The position numbers and the translations under genes were made by a program. Shown here in pieces: positions 1 to 11,885 of a DNA stretch of 64,000 nt. This DNA is from Carposina sasakii. Taxonomy: Eukaryota > Arthropoda > Insecta > Lepidoptera > Carposinidae. The stretch spans positions 15,252,001 through 15,316,000 of the forward strand of contig CP053154.1 of NCBI GenBank assembly GCA_014607495.2, given 5' to 3'. Every line of letters begins with the position of its first letter. Position 1 is the first letter of the stretch. The notes below the pieces were generated by a model. The model saw only the letters and a program-made list of their open reading frames with translations. It had not been told where the DNA came from and made no database searches.

Positions 1-596
1 TTTCGTACACTGTGGTCGTCATATGCTTGATGTATTAGCGGCTGTCCGTCCGTCCGTCTATCCGCAATCTCAGCTCATTTGTAATACTCACGTCGAGGAA
101 GACAATATTCTTGTGTGTTGTACTTTCCGTTGGTTTGCGGACAGTTAATATAATTGAATCCCAAATATTATGGGAATTGTTTCGCTTATTCGATAGTTCT
201 CGTGTCAATCTGTTTGGTTTTGTATAAATGCGAAATGAACTTATCGGACGTCTGAGATATACATTGCTTGTTGGGTTTGTGAGAAATATTTTATTTAATT
301 ATTTTACTGAAAGGAAAAAATATGTAATGTTTTAAATATTAAAGATGATTTACAAGGGAAATTAATATCATCATCATTAAAGCCGATGAAGAGGTGTGTC
401 AGGACCGTAGCAAATGGATGTCCGTGTACTCTGCCTACCCTTGAGAAAAAGACGTAAATTTATGTATGAACATCCGAACAAAGTCACACTAGTTAGCTAG
501 TATTACGTTTTAGTGCGGTCAGAGATAAACCCGTTAGACACAGACAGACAGTTAAAAATAATTGTTATGTGTACGCTAACACTCCCGTAGTAATTT

Positions 597-629
597 CGTA
601 GAGCGCCACGTTTTTCGTAGCGCTCTACG
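597..629. repeat. Short hairpin
   Basis: Perfect 10-bp inverted arms (597-606 and 620-629, CGTAGAGCGC) around a 13-base loop. The next bases repeat the TTTTCGTAG motif. Function unknown; it may be the remnant of a palindromic MITE. Confidence 0.5.
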
Positions 630-814
630 GTTTTCGTAGCACAAAATGGAGGAAAAAGATATTCTGTATTTTGTTTTTGCAGATAATATAAAGGATATTA
701 GGAGATAGATTTAGGAACAACTCGTTAGCAATATTATTGAATACTCTCATAATAACTATATTGAAGTAAATTGGTCCAGAAAAAAATATGATTACCTGTA
801 GCTTAAATAGTTTC

Positions 815-1012
815 TTCTACGCAGTCAGTAGAGGGACAAGAGGGTATTGGTGTTTTGTAGGCGATGGGCTGACCACCTGTCACTACTAACCGAACTTGTA
901 TCTCTACTATACCCTCAAAATTGGTCAGAAGTGGCACCATGTGGTTCTATCAGGCCCTTGGTGCTCTGCCTGCCTCGTAAGGGATAAAGGCGTAATTGTA
1001 TGTATGTATGTA
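815..1012 (-). repeat. Dispersed repeat family R1
   Basis: One of about eight copies in the window (also near 13,710, 15,407, 17,002, 19,210, 55,275, 56,285 and 62,524). The family is recognised by a (CATA)n start, ATCACGCCTTTATCCCTTAC, a GGTAGGCAGAGCACC box, and a later ACAGGTGGTCAGCCCATCGCC box. It has no coding capacity. The simple-repeat edge suggests a SINE-like or microsatellite-linked element; class not decided. Confidence 0.7.
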
Positions 1013-1849
1013 AATGGTTTTTTTGTCATCATATTGCTATGTTTTAAAATCATTATTCTATATTGACGTTACTATGTTTTTAAGTTTTCTTATATTACTA
1101 GCTGCTTCCCGCGACTACGTCTGCGTAAACTTTATAGACTATATGTTATCCAGATGTATAAGCTGGCAATTTCAGTAGTTTTTGTAGAAAAAGTAACATA
1201 CATACTTCATACACATCTATCCTAAAAACCTTTCGCATTCATAATTTTAGTATTTTTTCTCTAGCAGTATTGAAAAAATGGAAAAATTAAAATAAAACTG
1301 CATTTTTTCCCAAATAAAATATGCCAATAAAACGTCTGTAGCAAGGTAATCCCACTGGCGGTTTCCCCCACGTGATAATGTAATGAATGCAAATCCTTTT
1401 CGAAAACAGAAATCGGGATGGCAGCCATGTTTCCGGAATGCCGACAAAGCGGAGTTCATTTGATAATTTACTCGATTATTCAATACGCATAAAAGAATTT
1501 CGCCGACGACTCGTTCTCTAGACGGAATTCAATAAAGTGAATACCGCGTTCGAATTTTGCGCAAATTCAAAAATTTTACAGCAAATTCACTAATTTTTAA
1601 ATTAAGGTATGTTTATTGCTTATGATTATTGTTGAAAAGAAATATAATATGCTTAAAGTAACAGACTTTATAAAGGTCACGGGGGCAATTCTTGAAATTT
1701 TTTGAGCCGAACCACCAAAATTTAAAAAAAGTTAATACCTAGATATAGTTTTGAAATATAAAATTATTAAAGATAAATAAATATTAACTTTTTGTTATAT
1801 TATATTTTGATTGATGGTATATTAAAATGATTTGAAATACATTGGTTTT
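1013..1849. other. No gene seen; repeat fragments
   Basis: AT-rich. At 1,677-1,720 lies one end of the MITE family that is complete at 27,861-28,144 (GGGGGCAATTC, then AGCCGAA). Around 1,095-1,125 is a degraded Helitron-like end (CCCGCGACTACGTCTGCGT). The longest frame here (antisense, 78 codons) has no recognisable domain. Confidence 0.6.
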
Positions 1850-2135
1850 AGTTGTTAGTTAGTTGGTTCGGTAGATAGAACTAGCATGGAAAACTAATCC
1901 TGATGATGCCACGGGTGTTGGCGAAACATACGAGTATGTCAATAAAATTTTTTAATTGGTTTTCGGATTAGCAGCTATGTATTTATGGTTGCATGCTTGA
2001 TGCTTGGATCTGGCTTCTCGTTGCGACTGTAGTGTCTTGTGTTCGTGACCATGAGCAGATCCGAGGGTCCAGTGGTAGGCAATGGAAATTTTAACTTCCG
2101 AATAGTGACGCTGTATCAGGCGTCAATATAAGTCG
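1850..2135 (+). repeat. Dispersed repeat family R3
   Basis: Shares long blocks with 12,875-13,085 and, inverted, with 50,700-51,008: GATGATGCCACGGGTGTTGG, CTTGGATCTGGCTTCTCGTT and CAGATCCGAGGGTC. Shorter pieces with the GGGCCCGGTGGTGGGCG box lie at 27,240-27,330 and about 31,262. Non-coding; class unknown. Confidence 0.65.
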
Positions 2136-2250
2136 GTTAAATATTTAACTTGGATCTGTTTTATTTCTTATTTAACTAGGCTTCACATACATTTATTTTA
2201 GTTACACCAATTATCCTCAAAAAGGTTGACACTAAGGGTTGACAGAAATA

Positions 2251-2504
2251 TCCTACAAGTACTAATACGAGTATTATAAACGCGAAAGATTGTAAGTATG
2301 GATGGATGGATGTATGTTTGTTACTCCTTCACGTAAAAACGACTGGAGCGATTTTAATAAAATTTGGCATGAAGTTAGCTGACACCCTGGATTAACACAA
2401 ATGCTACTTTTTATCCCGGGAAAATATTTTTTTTATTTCGGCATTTTATTTCGACGTTTTGTTTTTATGCAGTCCACGCGGACGAAGTCGCGGGTGTCCA
2501 CTAG
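2251..2504 (+). mobile_element. Helitron-like non-autonomous repeat
   Basis: Starts with TC after an A and ends with ...GTCGCGGGTGTCCACTAG followed by T. Short GC-rich hairpin arms (GGACG and its GTCC partner) lie just before the CTAG end. TC...CTRR ends, insertion between A and T, and no target duplication are the accepted marks of Helitrons. The start is less sure than the end because only the 3' part is strongly conserved with other copies. Confidence 0.5.
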
Positions 2505-3088
2505 TCCAAAATAATGTTAAATTGTTATTAGAATAATAGATTATTATAATTATAATTAACCATCGTATTTCAGATCGCTACTCACCTCGGGTACTTACTA
2601 AATACAAAGCAAATTGATAAAGCTAGCAGCCGCAACAATAACGAAATTCCAAGTTATTTACATAATAATTATTTATAGCTTTGATAGTAAAATTACTGGG
2701 CTTTATTTATGGTAATTAAAATAGTAATTAATGCAAACCGAAAATTAATAATTTAATGTTATTTCGCTTGATCATGAACAAACAATTTTATGTGAACTTA
2801 CATTATTTATGTGTGCATCTGTATGTTTTTTCACTTTTGGTTGTTTTATTAAATTTCGAAAACTAGGGTTATACTCCGGTTTATACGAGTACCTATATCT
2901 TAACCAGTACTTGTATATTACTCATGGTATTAATAAAATCTAACAAAAAAAAAAAGCCATTTTGATTTGTGCTAGTCTTTGTCTAGGTGTGCGATAAACT
3001 TACATTTTAACTATATATTTTGACATTTTTGATAATTTAAGAACTAGGTACATATCCATTTTAATAATTACATATAATAATATATAGA
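2505..3088. other. No feature seen
   Basis: Very AT-rich single-copy-looking sequence without an open frame of note. Confidence 0.6.
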
Positions 3089-3376
3089 ATGTTTTTCGTT
3101 GCCATCTTTAACAAAAGGTACGCATTCTAGTTTATTATTTATTACTTGATCGAGCGAAATTTATAGTGTCCAGTGTTCATGCTAGTTTTTTCATGGACAC
3201 ATATTAATTATTTTTCGTGAAAAAAATCTTGCTACGCGCGTCAATGTGCATTTATGCAGAAAAACGCAGTCTATTTACCCAACTTTGGACCCTAATATCA
3301 TGGGAACCAGTCACTTCCCAGGTATGCTTTCATGAAGAAAAATGATCGTGATGATGAGGAGATTCCGTAGTTTTCC
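3089..3376 (+). mobile_element. Truncated CAGGGTG-type MITE
   Basis: Matches most of the complete MITE at 22,666-23,049 but lacks both terminal CAGGGTG boxes. It keeps the TGATGATGAGGAGATTCC block into which the Transib element is inserted in another copy, so it is an empty-site relative. Confidence 0.75.
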
Positions 3377-3911
3377 AAGAACTAAACGATTTATGTAAAT
3401 CTGTTAAAAAATATTATATTAAGCAGTACGATGATAATAATCTTAGTTAAAACTATTTATTTTTATTTTTATTATAACTGTAAATATCAAAGGCCTCAAA
3501 CTCGCCGTGAGTAGTACAGGAGCTTCGCAATGTGATTCCATTACATACGAAGGCCTAGTATATTTGTATTACTACTCTTATTTTAACAAATTATTATTAT
3601 TATTTATTTATTTATATATTTATACACTATATAAAAATATATTTATAGCGTTCTTGCAAAACCATTTTCATGGTGTATCTGCAAGTTTAATTATTATTAG
3701 TTATAATAATTAAATATAAGGATTATATTTTATATCGACAGGAGACCTAAACCAAGCTCCTTCTGTAAAATTATACGAGCATAAAAACCATGTGGTGTTT
3801 CATTAAATGAATCAGCTGTTTCTCCTATCGTGCATGTTGTAAGAGTCGACTGAGGAACTTACGAGCAAACTCTCAGGCGATGAACTAGCAACTTGTCAAT
3901 TATAATAATAC

Positions 3912-4065
3912 AACGATGATGATGATGATTTCTGACCGTATTTCGGTCAAGGCGATTAATCTCTACGGAGATTGACCAGGTACGCAGGAGATATTTTAGT
4001 GCACAAGTGTGTGCGCAAACACAGATGCACTCTCTATTCCCTCACTCTCATAGTCCGATGGGAAT
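3912..4065 (-). repeat. SINE2 body fragment
   Basis: Corresponds to the 3' body and (ATC)n tail of the SINE at 44,003-44,330, in reverse orientation (TTCGGTCAAGGCGA, GTGCACAAGTGTGTGCGC). The tRNA-like head is missing. Confidence 0.7.
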
Positions 4066-4845
4066 AATATAATATGCTATGCTAAACATAGCTGTAGGAT
4101 TTTCTTTATGAGCCTGCAGTTTTATCATGCATTATGGATGTATTTATGTGAAACATTTCACTGATCGGTTAATATTATGATAATATTGTAAGTATCTAGT
4201 TTTGAATAAGTGATCTGTTGAGACCCATCTCACCAACATCGGACGAGGGGTGCGGGAGGCGGCGGCATCCGGAGGGCATCGGTGCCGGACTCGCAAGACA
4301 GACGCTACCGACGTCGGACGATATTATTTAATTTTCGTTTTTATTAATGTATACAAGTAAACCAGCCTAAATACAGTCCGCTATTTAATTTAAGAGTACT
4401 ATCGAAGGATCCTAACAGATCATTGCATTTCCATCATAAATCATACATAACAGTTACCTACATATATCTGAGGAATCATATGATTTATTTTTGAAGGCGA
4501 ACTTATTCGAACAAAACTACGATCGCTTCCCGTACAACTTTACAATTCCGTAAAATCAACACAATTGAGCGGCGTTCAATTACATTTAACCACAATACCC
4601 TTTACGTATTTCGCAGAAACGTCACTACCACCGCGGACAAATAGACTGAATTAATTTGCTACAATTACCCCATTTGCTACAGTCACCCCGAGTTACCCTA
4701 ACTTACCCCGATAGCCGATCGTTCACAAGGGCTGTAATTGCTTTACACCCCGCGGCTAGGCACAGTTTGTCCTCGAGAGTCCAGCTAGGAACGTGACCTG
4801 ATTTCAATCTATACAAAAATTAATAATACTAAATAACTATAAATC

Positions 4846-5115
4846 ATCATCATCATCATCATCAGCCTATTACAGTCCACTGCTGGACGCTGGCCTCCCC
4901 CAGGGCACGCCATAAGGCTACTACCACAGGGGGGTATTTGCCCATAGTCACCACGCTGGGCAGGCGGGTTGGTGACCGCAGTTTGTATTTTGGACTATGT
5001 TGTCAACACGGAAGGCGCTGCTGCCCGCCTCCCGGAAACCCTTAATCGCCTCGTACGATACCCACGAGCAGACATGGGGTGGTACGAATTCTACTCTGCC
5101 GGCACCACGCGGCCA
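4846..5115 (+). repeat. Dispersed repeat family R4 (copy in duplication A)
   Basis: Begins with (ATC)n, then AGCCTATTACAGTCCACTGC, CTCCCCCAGGGCACGCC and GGGCAGGCGGGTTGGTGACC. Relatives lie at 8,552-8,820, 26,785-27,030, 46,945-47,110, 55,440-55,585, 56,460-56,545 and 57,294-57,390. Non-coding. Confidence 0.75.
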
Positions 5116-5186
5116 GCTATAAATATTTTAGGTAAAAATAGCTGAACAAACGGTCTTGTTATGATCTCATTAATTTAAAGCAAAAC

Positions 5187-5800
5187 ACCCGTCTGCGACT
5201 GCGTCAATATTTTGCCCGAGTGTCGCTCTTATAACTGAGGCGAATGTAATGAACTCTCGAGTTCAAATGTGACAACGCGTTTAGGCTCTAGAGCACGGGT
5301 CTCCAAACTTTGAAGCCTTAGGGCCATAATATATTTTTTTTGGCATGTTTCCAGGCCAAAACAAATTTAATTTTTCTGCTCACCTAAGCAAACAGGCTTT
5401 TTGCATTTCAATTACTATTGATAGTGTACTGAATACACTGTATATATTATTTATTTATTAGTTATTAATATGCTTAATTAAGCTTAGATACTTAAGTTGA
5501 GTTTTCTGCGTCATCATTTCTGTCGTAAAGTTTTACCTTGCAAGTATATAAAATCGAGTAATTATCATTCTGTGTTTTCATTCTCTTCCATACAACCTTA
5601 TCATAGTAATAGTAACAACAGTAAAACATTGGCTGTCGTGGGCCAGTTTGATGACACCAGCCCTAAGCTGTCGCGGGCCGGATTGATGGCACTGGCGGGC
5701 CGGATTAGGCCCGCGGGCCGTAGTTTTGAGACCCCTGCTCTAGAGCGTGCCAACGAAATATATATACATAAACTTGAACAACATAACCGGCGCAGTCGGA
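5187..5800. mobile_element. Palindromic MITE (CCCGACTG type) interrupted by a hAT MITE
   Basis: Ends ACCCGTCTGCG and CGCAGTCGGATAAA are inverted versions of one another. The interior is split at CTCTAGAG by the element at 5,294-5,737. An uninterrupted relative is at 63,746-63,875 and a partial one at 7,101-7,215. Confidence 0.7.
5294..5737. mobile_element. hAT-type MITE, copy A
   Basis: Starts CACGGGTCTCCAAAC and ends GTTTTGAGACCCCTG, imperfect inverted repeats, flanked on both sides by the 8-bp duplication CTCTAGAG (5,286-5,293 and 5,738-5,745). An 8-bp duplication with T at position 2 and A at position 7 is the hAT signature. The right part carries GGCGGGCCGGATT tandem motifs. A 116-codon frame across the right end is an accident of the repeat and runs into the flank; no transposase is present. 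Confidence 0.85.
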
Positions 5801-6689
5801 TAAATATAGCTCAACAATCCATCTTGTTAAAAGTGAGATACCTATAGGTTCAAATTACTGTTATAATCCCTGTAAATAAAATTATTTCCGGGTGAATTTG
5901 AGCTTTTTCCCACGAAACCCTCCACACAGCGACAGTTATTAAAAATAAATTTAAAATTCCTTGGTAATTTCTATGTGAATAACATTAATATTGTATCTTG
6001 ATCCATATCGATGCCACAACTACCGCACGTGTTTGTAAGTGGAACGATCAAATGCAGACTTCACAATATAAACACTTTCAGATATAACGTAAGAAATATC
6101 TTCATTAAAACTAGGTAATTTCATTTCATATATAAAAACAGATGTAAGAAAAGGAGTGTGTTAAGCATAAATCTATGAAGCCTACTATAAAGCATCTATC
6201 CACAAAATTTGGGACTCTGTTAATTATTTCTTTTCTAGATTGTATAAGAATTCCGAAAAATAAACATGTGAGTTCCAGTCTGTACACACGGTATACGTCG
6301 AGGTATTTTAGAAATATATTCCCGTAACATTAAAATTCGCTAACATTCAGTTTCTTGAAACCGCATTTGTGATGCCTTATAATAAAATTACATCTAAATT
6401 GTATCTTCGAGCCAAATTGCTCAGTAAATTGGGTTTTTCGGTACACCAAAATGGAATACAAATTCAATGTAGCAATACGAAATTTCTTTTGAAATGAAAT
6501 ACGAGTACTTTAAGTAGCAGTCTAGTAATTGAACTTATATTTCATGGAAGATTTTTTTTATAATTATCAAAAGAAAAATACTTTATCAATAAGCATTTTT
6601 TGTTTATTACTGGCAAAATTGCGTATGACCTGCTCATACAGTTTTTTCCGAGTGCAAATCAAACTTAAAATAGCAGACATGTTACAAGT

Positions 6690-6762
6690 GACCCGATAGC
6701 TCAGTTGGTGAGAGCGATGCACGGAATGCGAGTGCTCGTGAGTTCAAATCTCACTCGGGTGA
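6690..6762 (+). repeat. tRNA-derived SINE1 head (copy A)
   Basis: Looks like a tRNA: acceptor pair ACCCGA/TCGGGT, D arm GCTCAGTTGGTGAGAGC (box A), and T arm GTGAG-TTCAAAT-CTCAC (box B). The anticodon region cannot form a clean 5-bp stem and no CCA or isotype is clear. The same head followed by an AATTTTTT/TTATTAATA tail recurs at 17,752, 18,333 and 59,755. It is therefore a SINE and not a tRNA gene. Confidence 0.7.
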
Positions 6763-7100
6763 ATTTTTTTAAATTTTCTTATTAATATTTTATAATGTTA
6801 CCATTAAAAAACATTAGTATGCATGCTTTAGTAATAAGCGATGCTTTGATAGCAAACTAGACAGAATATTACCATCGAAAACTAATTTCACGCTTCAACC
6901 TAATATTCATTAAAACAACGTTATACTGAAAATGCTTGTCGATTCTGTGACCTAAGTCGAACTTTGATAGTCGAACTACTCACTTCACTTATGACGCGCG
7001 CTTCGCAAAAAAGCTATTTTACCCAATTTTGGCTGTACGATTATTTTGTGTATTATAAGCTAAGCATTAAATAAATAACGTCATTTAATCTAAAGAAAAA

Positions 7101-7215
7101 ACCCGACTGCGTAAAATTTTTTACCCAGTATCACTCTCACGAGTATCACTCAAGGCGAATCTAATGATGCCTCTCTAGCTCAATAGGACAAGCTGCCGTT
7201 TAGATTCTAACCATG
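7101..7215 (+). repeat. Fragment of CCCGACTG palindromic MITE (copy A)
   Basis: ACCCGACTGCGTAAAA followed by the GGCGAATCTAATGATG block shared with 63,746-63,875. The right half is lost. Confidence 0.6.
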
Positions 7216-7311
7216 CTAACATACAAACATTCTCACGTTTTTTTAGGCTTCATCTGTGGAATTTATACATTAGTCTATGGTTTTCCAAGAGAGAAAAGAT
7301 AACTGAATTTT

Positions 7312-7537
7312 TTTACACACTATACAACACATTAAACCTAGTCCCACATTAAGATCCCTAAGGTCTTGTGTCGCGGGTACGAAGCAACGGTATATAAATA
7401 CATAGATAAGTATAGAAACATCCATGACTCGAAAACAAACATCGATATTCATCATATCAATATTTGCACCTACCGGGATTCGAACCCAGGACCTATGGCG
7501 TCGCAGCACTACCTACTAGACCAATCGGCCGTCACAG
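7312..7537 (-). repeat. tRNA-derived SINE3 (copy A)
   Basis: Reverse strand reads GGCCGATTGGTCTAGTAGG (box A region), then CCTGGGTTCGAATCCC (box B), a body with GTTTTCGAGTCATGGATG, and an AAGACCTTAGGGATCTTAATG 3' region. Related copies: 11,003, 12,158, 13,136, 29,816 and 63,937. A 79-codon frame here is a by-product. Confidence 0.8.
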
Positions 7538-8551
7538 TACGTTATCGAGGTGTATTTCATTCAAATATTATTTATTGTACACCCAAACATGGGACAATGA
7601 CATAGGTGGGTATATTATGTATATGTAGGTATATATATGTATATTATGTAGTGCCTTTACATTATAGCTACACATAGGAGGCACAAGGGCAAGTTTATAA
7701 AAGACACTTTGATTAGTTTCGTTTTAGATTTAGTTGTTTAACTATGCTTCGCTAAATATTTTGCATTTATCACCGTATAACTTATCCAATTACAATATTA
7801 CTCCACATTTACACCAATACACAATTATTGCAGGAATAAAGCCATGTAATACACAAACAGGCAATACAGAAATGTAATGTTACAGCCCGATTGTAATTTT
7901 TGAATAAGTGATCTGTTGAGACCCATCTCACCAACATCGGACGAGGGGTGCGGGAGGACATCCGGAGGGCATCGGTGCCGGACTCGCAAGACAGACGCTA
8001 CCGACGTCGGACGATATTATTAAATTTTCGTTTTTATTAATGTATATATGTAAACGGCATTACAAGTAAACCAGCCTAAATACAGTCCGCTATTTCATTT
8101 AAGAGTACTATCGAAGGATCCTAACAGATCATTGCATTTCCATCATAAATCATACATAACAGTTACCTATATCTGAGGAATCATATGATTTATTTTTGAA
8201 GGCGAACTTATTCGAACAAAACTACGATCGCTTCCCGTACAACTTTACAATTCTGTAAAATCAACACAATTGAGCGGCGTTCAATTACATTTAACCACAA
8301 TACCCTTTACGTATTTCGCAGAAACGTCACTACCACCGCGGACAAATAGACTGAATTAATTTGCTACAATTACCCCATTTGCTACACAGTCACCCCGAGT
8401 TACCCTAACTTACCCCGATAGCCGATCGTTCACAAGGGCTGTAATTGCTTTACACCCCGCGGCTAGGCACAGTTTGTCCTCGAGAGTCCAGCTAGGAACG
8501 TGACCTGGTTTCAATCTATACAAAAATTAATAATACTAAATAACTATAAAT

Positions 8552-8820
8552 CATCATCATCATCATCAGCCTATTACAGTCCACTGCTGGACGCTGGCCT
8601 CCCCCAGGGCACGCCACAAGGCTACTACCACAGGGGGGTATTTGCCCATAGTCACCACGCTGGGCAGGCGGGTTGGTGACCGCAGTTTGTATTTTGGACT
8701 ATGTTGTCAACACGGGAGGCGCTGCTGCCCACCTCCCGGAAACCCTTAATCGCCTCGTACGATACCCACGAGCAGACATGGGGTGGTACGAATTCTACTC
8801 TGCCGGCAACACGCGGCCAG
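8552..8820 (+). repeat. Dispersed repeat family R4 (copy in duplication B)
   Basis: Duplicate of 4,846-5,115, carried along by the tandem duplication; the (ATC)n run is slightly shorter. Confidence 0.75.
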
Positions 8821-8890
8821 CTATAAATATTTTAGGTAAAAATAGCTGAACAAACGGTCTTGTTATAATCTCATTAATTTAAAGCAAAAC

Positions 8891-9519
8891 ACACGTCTGC
8901 GACTGCGTCAATATTTTGGCCGAGTGTCGCTCTTATGACTGAGGCGAATGTAATGAACTCTCGAGTTCAAATGTGACAACACGTTTAGGCTCTAGAGCAC
9001 GGGTCTCCAAACTTTGGCCTTAGGGCCATAATATATTTTTTTTTGTATGTTTCCAGGGCCAAAACAAATTTAATTTTTCTGCTCACCTAAGCAAACAGGC
9101 TTTTTGTATTTCAAATACTATTGATAGTGTACTGAATACACTGTATATATTATTTATTTATTAATATGCTTAATTAAGCTTAAATACTTAAGTTGAGTTT
9201 TTTGCGTCATCATTTCTGTCATAAAGTTTTACCTTGCAAGTATATAAAATCGAGTAATTATCATTCTGTGTTTTCATTCTCTTCCATACAACCTTATCAT
9301 AGTAATAGTAACAACAGTAAAACATTGACTGTCGTGGACCAGTTTGATGACACCAGCCCTAAGCTGTCGCGGGCCGGATTGATGGCACTGGCGGGCCGGA
9401 TTGACGGCACTGGCGGGCCGGATTAGGCCCGCGGGCCGTAGTTTTGAGACCCCTGCTCTAGAGCGTGCCAAAGAAATATATATACATAAACTTGAATAAC
9501 CTAACCGGCGCAGTCGGAT
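8891..9519. mobile_element. Palindromic MITE interrupted by hAT MITE (copy B)
   Basis: Duplicate of 5,187-5,800. The first inner base pairs have diverged (ACACGTCTGCG). Confidence 0.7.
8998..9455. mobile_element. hAT-type MITE, copy B
   Basis: Same element as 5,294-5,737, with CTCTAGAG at 8,990-8,997 and 9,456-9,463. Longer than copy A mainly because of one more GGCACTGGCGGGCCGGATT unit, which shows slippage after the duplication. Confidence 0.85.
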
Positions 9520-10372
9520 AAATATAGCTCAATAATCCATCTTGTTAAAAGTGAAATACCTATAGGTTCAAATTACTGTTATAATCCCTGTAAATAAAAT
9601 TATTTCCGGGTGAATTTGAGCTTTTTCCCACGAAACCCTCCACACAGCGACAGTTATTAAAAATAAATTTAAAATTCCTTGGTAATTTCTATGTGAATAA
9701 CATTAATATTGTATCTTGATTCATATCGATGCCACAACTACCGCACGTGTTTGTAAGTGGAACGATCAAATGCAGACTTTACAATATAAACACTTTCAGA
9801 TATAACGTAAGAAATATCTTCATTAAAACTAGGTAAGTGTGTGTTAAGCATAAATCTATGAAGCCTACTATAAAGCATCTATCCACAAAATTTGGGACTC
9901 TGTTACTTATTTCTTTTCTAGATTGTATAAGAATTCCGAAAAATAAACATGTGAGTTCCAGTCTGTACACACGGTATACGTCGAGGTATTTTAGAAATAT
10001 ATTCCCGTAACATTAAAATTCGCTAACATTCAGTTTCTTGAAACCGCATTTGTGATGCCTTATAATAAAATTACATCTAAATTGTATCTTCGAGCCAAAT
10101 TGCTCAGTAAATTGGGTTTTTCGGTACACCAAAATGGAATACAAATTCAATGTAGCAATACGAAATTTCTTTTGAAATGAAATACGAGTACTTTAAGTAG
10201 CAGTCGAGCAATTGAACTTATATTTCATGGAGGATTTTTTTTATAATTATCAAAAGGAAAATACTTTATCAATAAGCATTTTTTGTTTATTACTGGCAAA
10301 ATTGGGTATGACCTGTTCATACAGTTTTTTCCGAGTGCAAATCAAACTTAAAATAGCAGACATGTTACAAGT

Positions 10373-10444
10373 GACCCGAAAGCTCAGTTAGTGAGAGCGA
10401 TGCACGGAATGCGAGTGCTCGTGAGTTCAAATCTCACTCGGGTG
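10373..10444 (+). repeat. tRNA-derived SINE1 head (copy B)
   Basis: Duplicate of 6,690-6,762 with changes in the acceptor and D arm (ACCCGAAAGCTCAGTTAGTG). Confidence 0.7.
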
Positions 10445-10781
10445 ATAAAAAAAAAACCTTATTAATATTTTATAATGTTACCATTAAACAACATTAGTAT
10501 GCATGCTTTAGTAATAAGCGATGCTTTAATAGCAAACTAGACAGAATATTACCATCGAAAACTAATTTCACGCTTCAACCTAATATTCATTAAAACAACG
10601 TTATACTGAAAATGCTTGTCGATTCTGTGACCTAAGTCGAACTTTGATAGTCGATCTACTCACTTCACTTATGACGCGCGCTTCGCAAAAAAGCTATTTT
10701 ACCCAATTTTGGCTGTACGATTATTTTGTGTATTAATAAGCTAAGCATTAAATAAATAACGTCATTTAATCTAAAGAAAAA

Positions 10782-10895
10782 ACCCAACTGCGTAAAATTT
10801 TTTACCCAGTATCACTCTCACGAGTATCACTCAAGGCGAATCTAATGATGCCTCTCTAGCTCAATAGGACAAGCTGCCGTTTAGATTCTAAACCA
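10782..10895 (+). repeat. Fragment of CCCGACTG palindromic MITE (copy B)
   Basis: Duplicate of 7,101-7,215, with CCCAACTG at its edge. Confidence 0.55.
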
Positions 10896-11002
10896 TGCTA
10901 ACATACAAACATTCTCACGTTTTTTTAAGGCTTCATCTGTGGAATTTATACATTAGTCTATGGTTTTCCAAGAGAGAAAAGATAACTGAATTTTTTTACA
11001 CA

Positions 11003-11219
11003 CTATACAACACATTAAACCTAGTCCCACATTAAGATCCCTAAGGTCTTGTGTCGCGGTACGAAGCAACGGTATATAAATACATAGATAAGTATAGAAA
11101 CATCCATGACTCGAAAACAAACATCGATATTCATCATATCAATATTTGCACCTACCGGGATTCGAACCCAGGACCTATGGCGTCGCAGCACTACCTACTA
11201 GACCAATCGGCCGTCACAG
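11003..11219 (-). repeat. tRNA-derived SINE3 (copy B)
   Basis: Duplicate of 7,312-7,537. Confidence 0.8.
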
Positions 11220-11885
11220 TTACGTTATCGAGGTGTATTTCATTCAAATATTATTTATTGTACACCCAAACATGGGACAATGACATAGGTGGGTATATTA
11301 TGTATATGTAGGTATATATATGTATATTATGTAGTGCCTTTACATTATAGCTACACATAGGAGGCACAAGGGCAAGTTTATAAAAGACACTTTGATTAGT
11401 TTCGTTTTAGATTTAGTTGTTTAACTATGCTTCGCTAAATATTTTGCATTTATCACCGTATAACTTATCCAATTACAATATTACTCCACATTTACACCAA
11501 TACACAATTATTGCAGGAATAAAGCCATGTAATACACAAACAGGCAATACAGAAATGTAATATTACAGCCCGATTGTAATTTGGATCGCTAGAGCTTATT
11601 TAACCTTAAACATGTAACGGTAACTGATAACGTGGTTTAATGGCTGAATAGCTTTGCATTTATTAAGCTGTGATTTTACCTAATATCTTTTACAATAGGT
11701 ACCTATTTAAATAACATTTTAATATAGATTAGTTTGACTTAGTAACTTTGGTGCATTACAAATGATTATAGACTTTCTTGATGCAACATTTATTTAATAT
11801 TTTGGTAAGTGTATTGTTTTGTTTTTTACAATTAGCTAGGCAAACATTTGACCGCCATCGTGCCTGATGTTAAGCAAGATGCGGC

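Larger units (their letters stand above)
4200..7899 (+). repeat. Tandem segmental duplication, copy A
   Basis: Direct repeat of the segment at 7,898-11,583, offset about 3,698 bp. Both copies begin at TGAATAAGTGATCTGTTGAG (4,203 and 7,901) and end at CCCGATTGTAATTT. The junction has only a few T residues in common, so it looks like a microhomology or end-joining duplication. Copy A has six extra bases near 4,240 (GGCGGC) and about 40 bases near 6,125 that copy B lacks. All nested repeats are shared, so they predate the duplication. Confidence 0.92.
7898..11583 (+). repeat. Tandem segmental duplication, copy B
   Basis: Second copy of the ~3.7 kb unit, directly adjoining copy A. Differences are scattered point changes, a deletion around 9,833, and an extra GACGGCACTGGCGGGCCG-type repeat unit at about 9,400. 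Sequence outside diverges at once: GGATCGCT follows 11,583, and TCTAG precedes copy A. Confidence 0.92.

Noticed and set aside
5497..5847. 116-codon protein gene
   Set aside because: It overlaps the hAT MITE and its flanking repeat; the copy in duplication B has a shifted, shorter frame, so the frame is not maintained.
6690..6762. Functional tRNA gene
   Set aside because: Good boxes A and B and T arm, but no clean anticodon stem, and the same head recurs with a common AT-rich tail in several places: a SINE.
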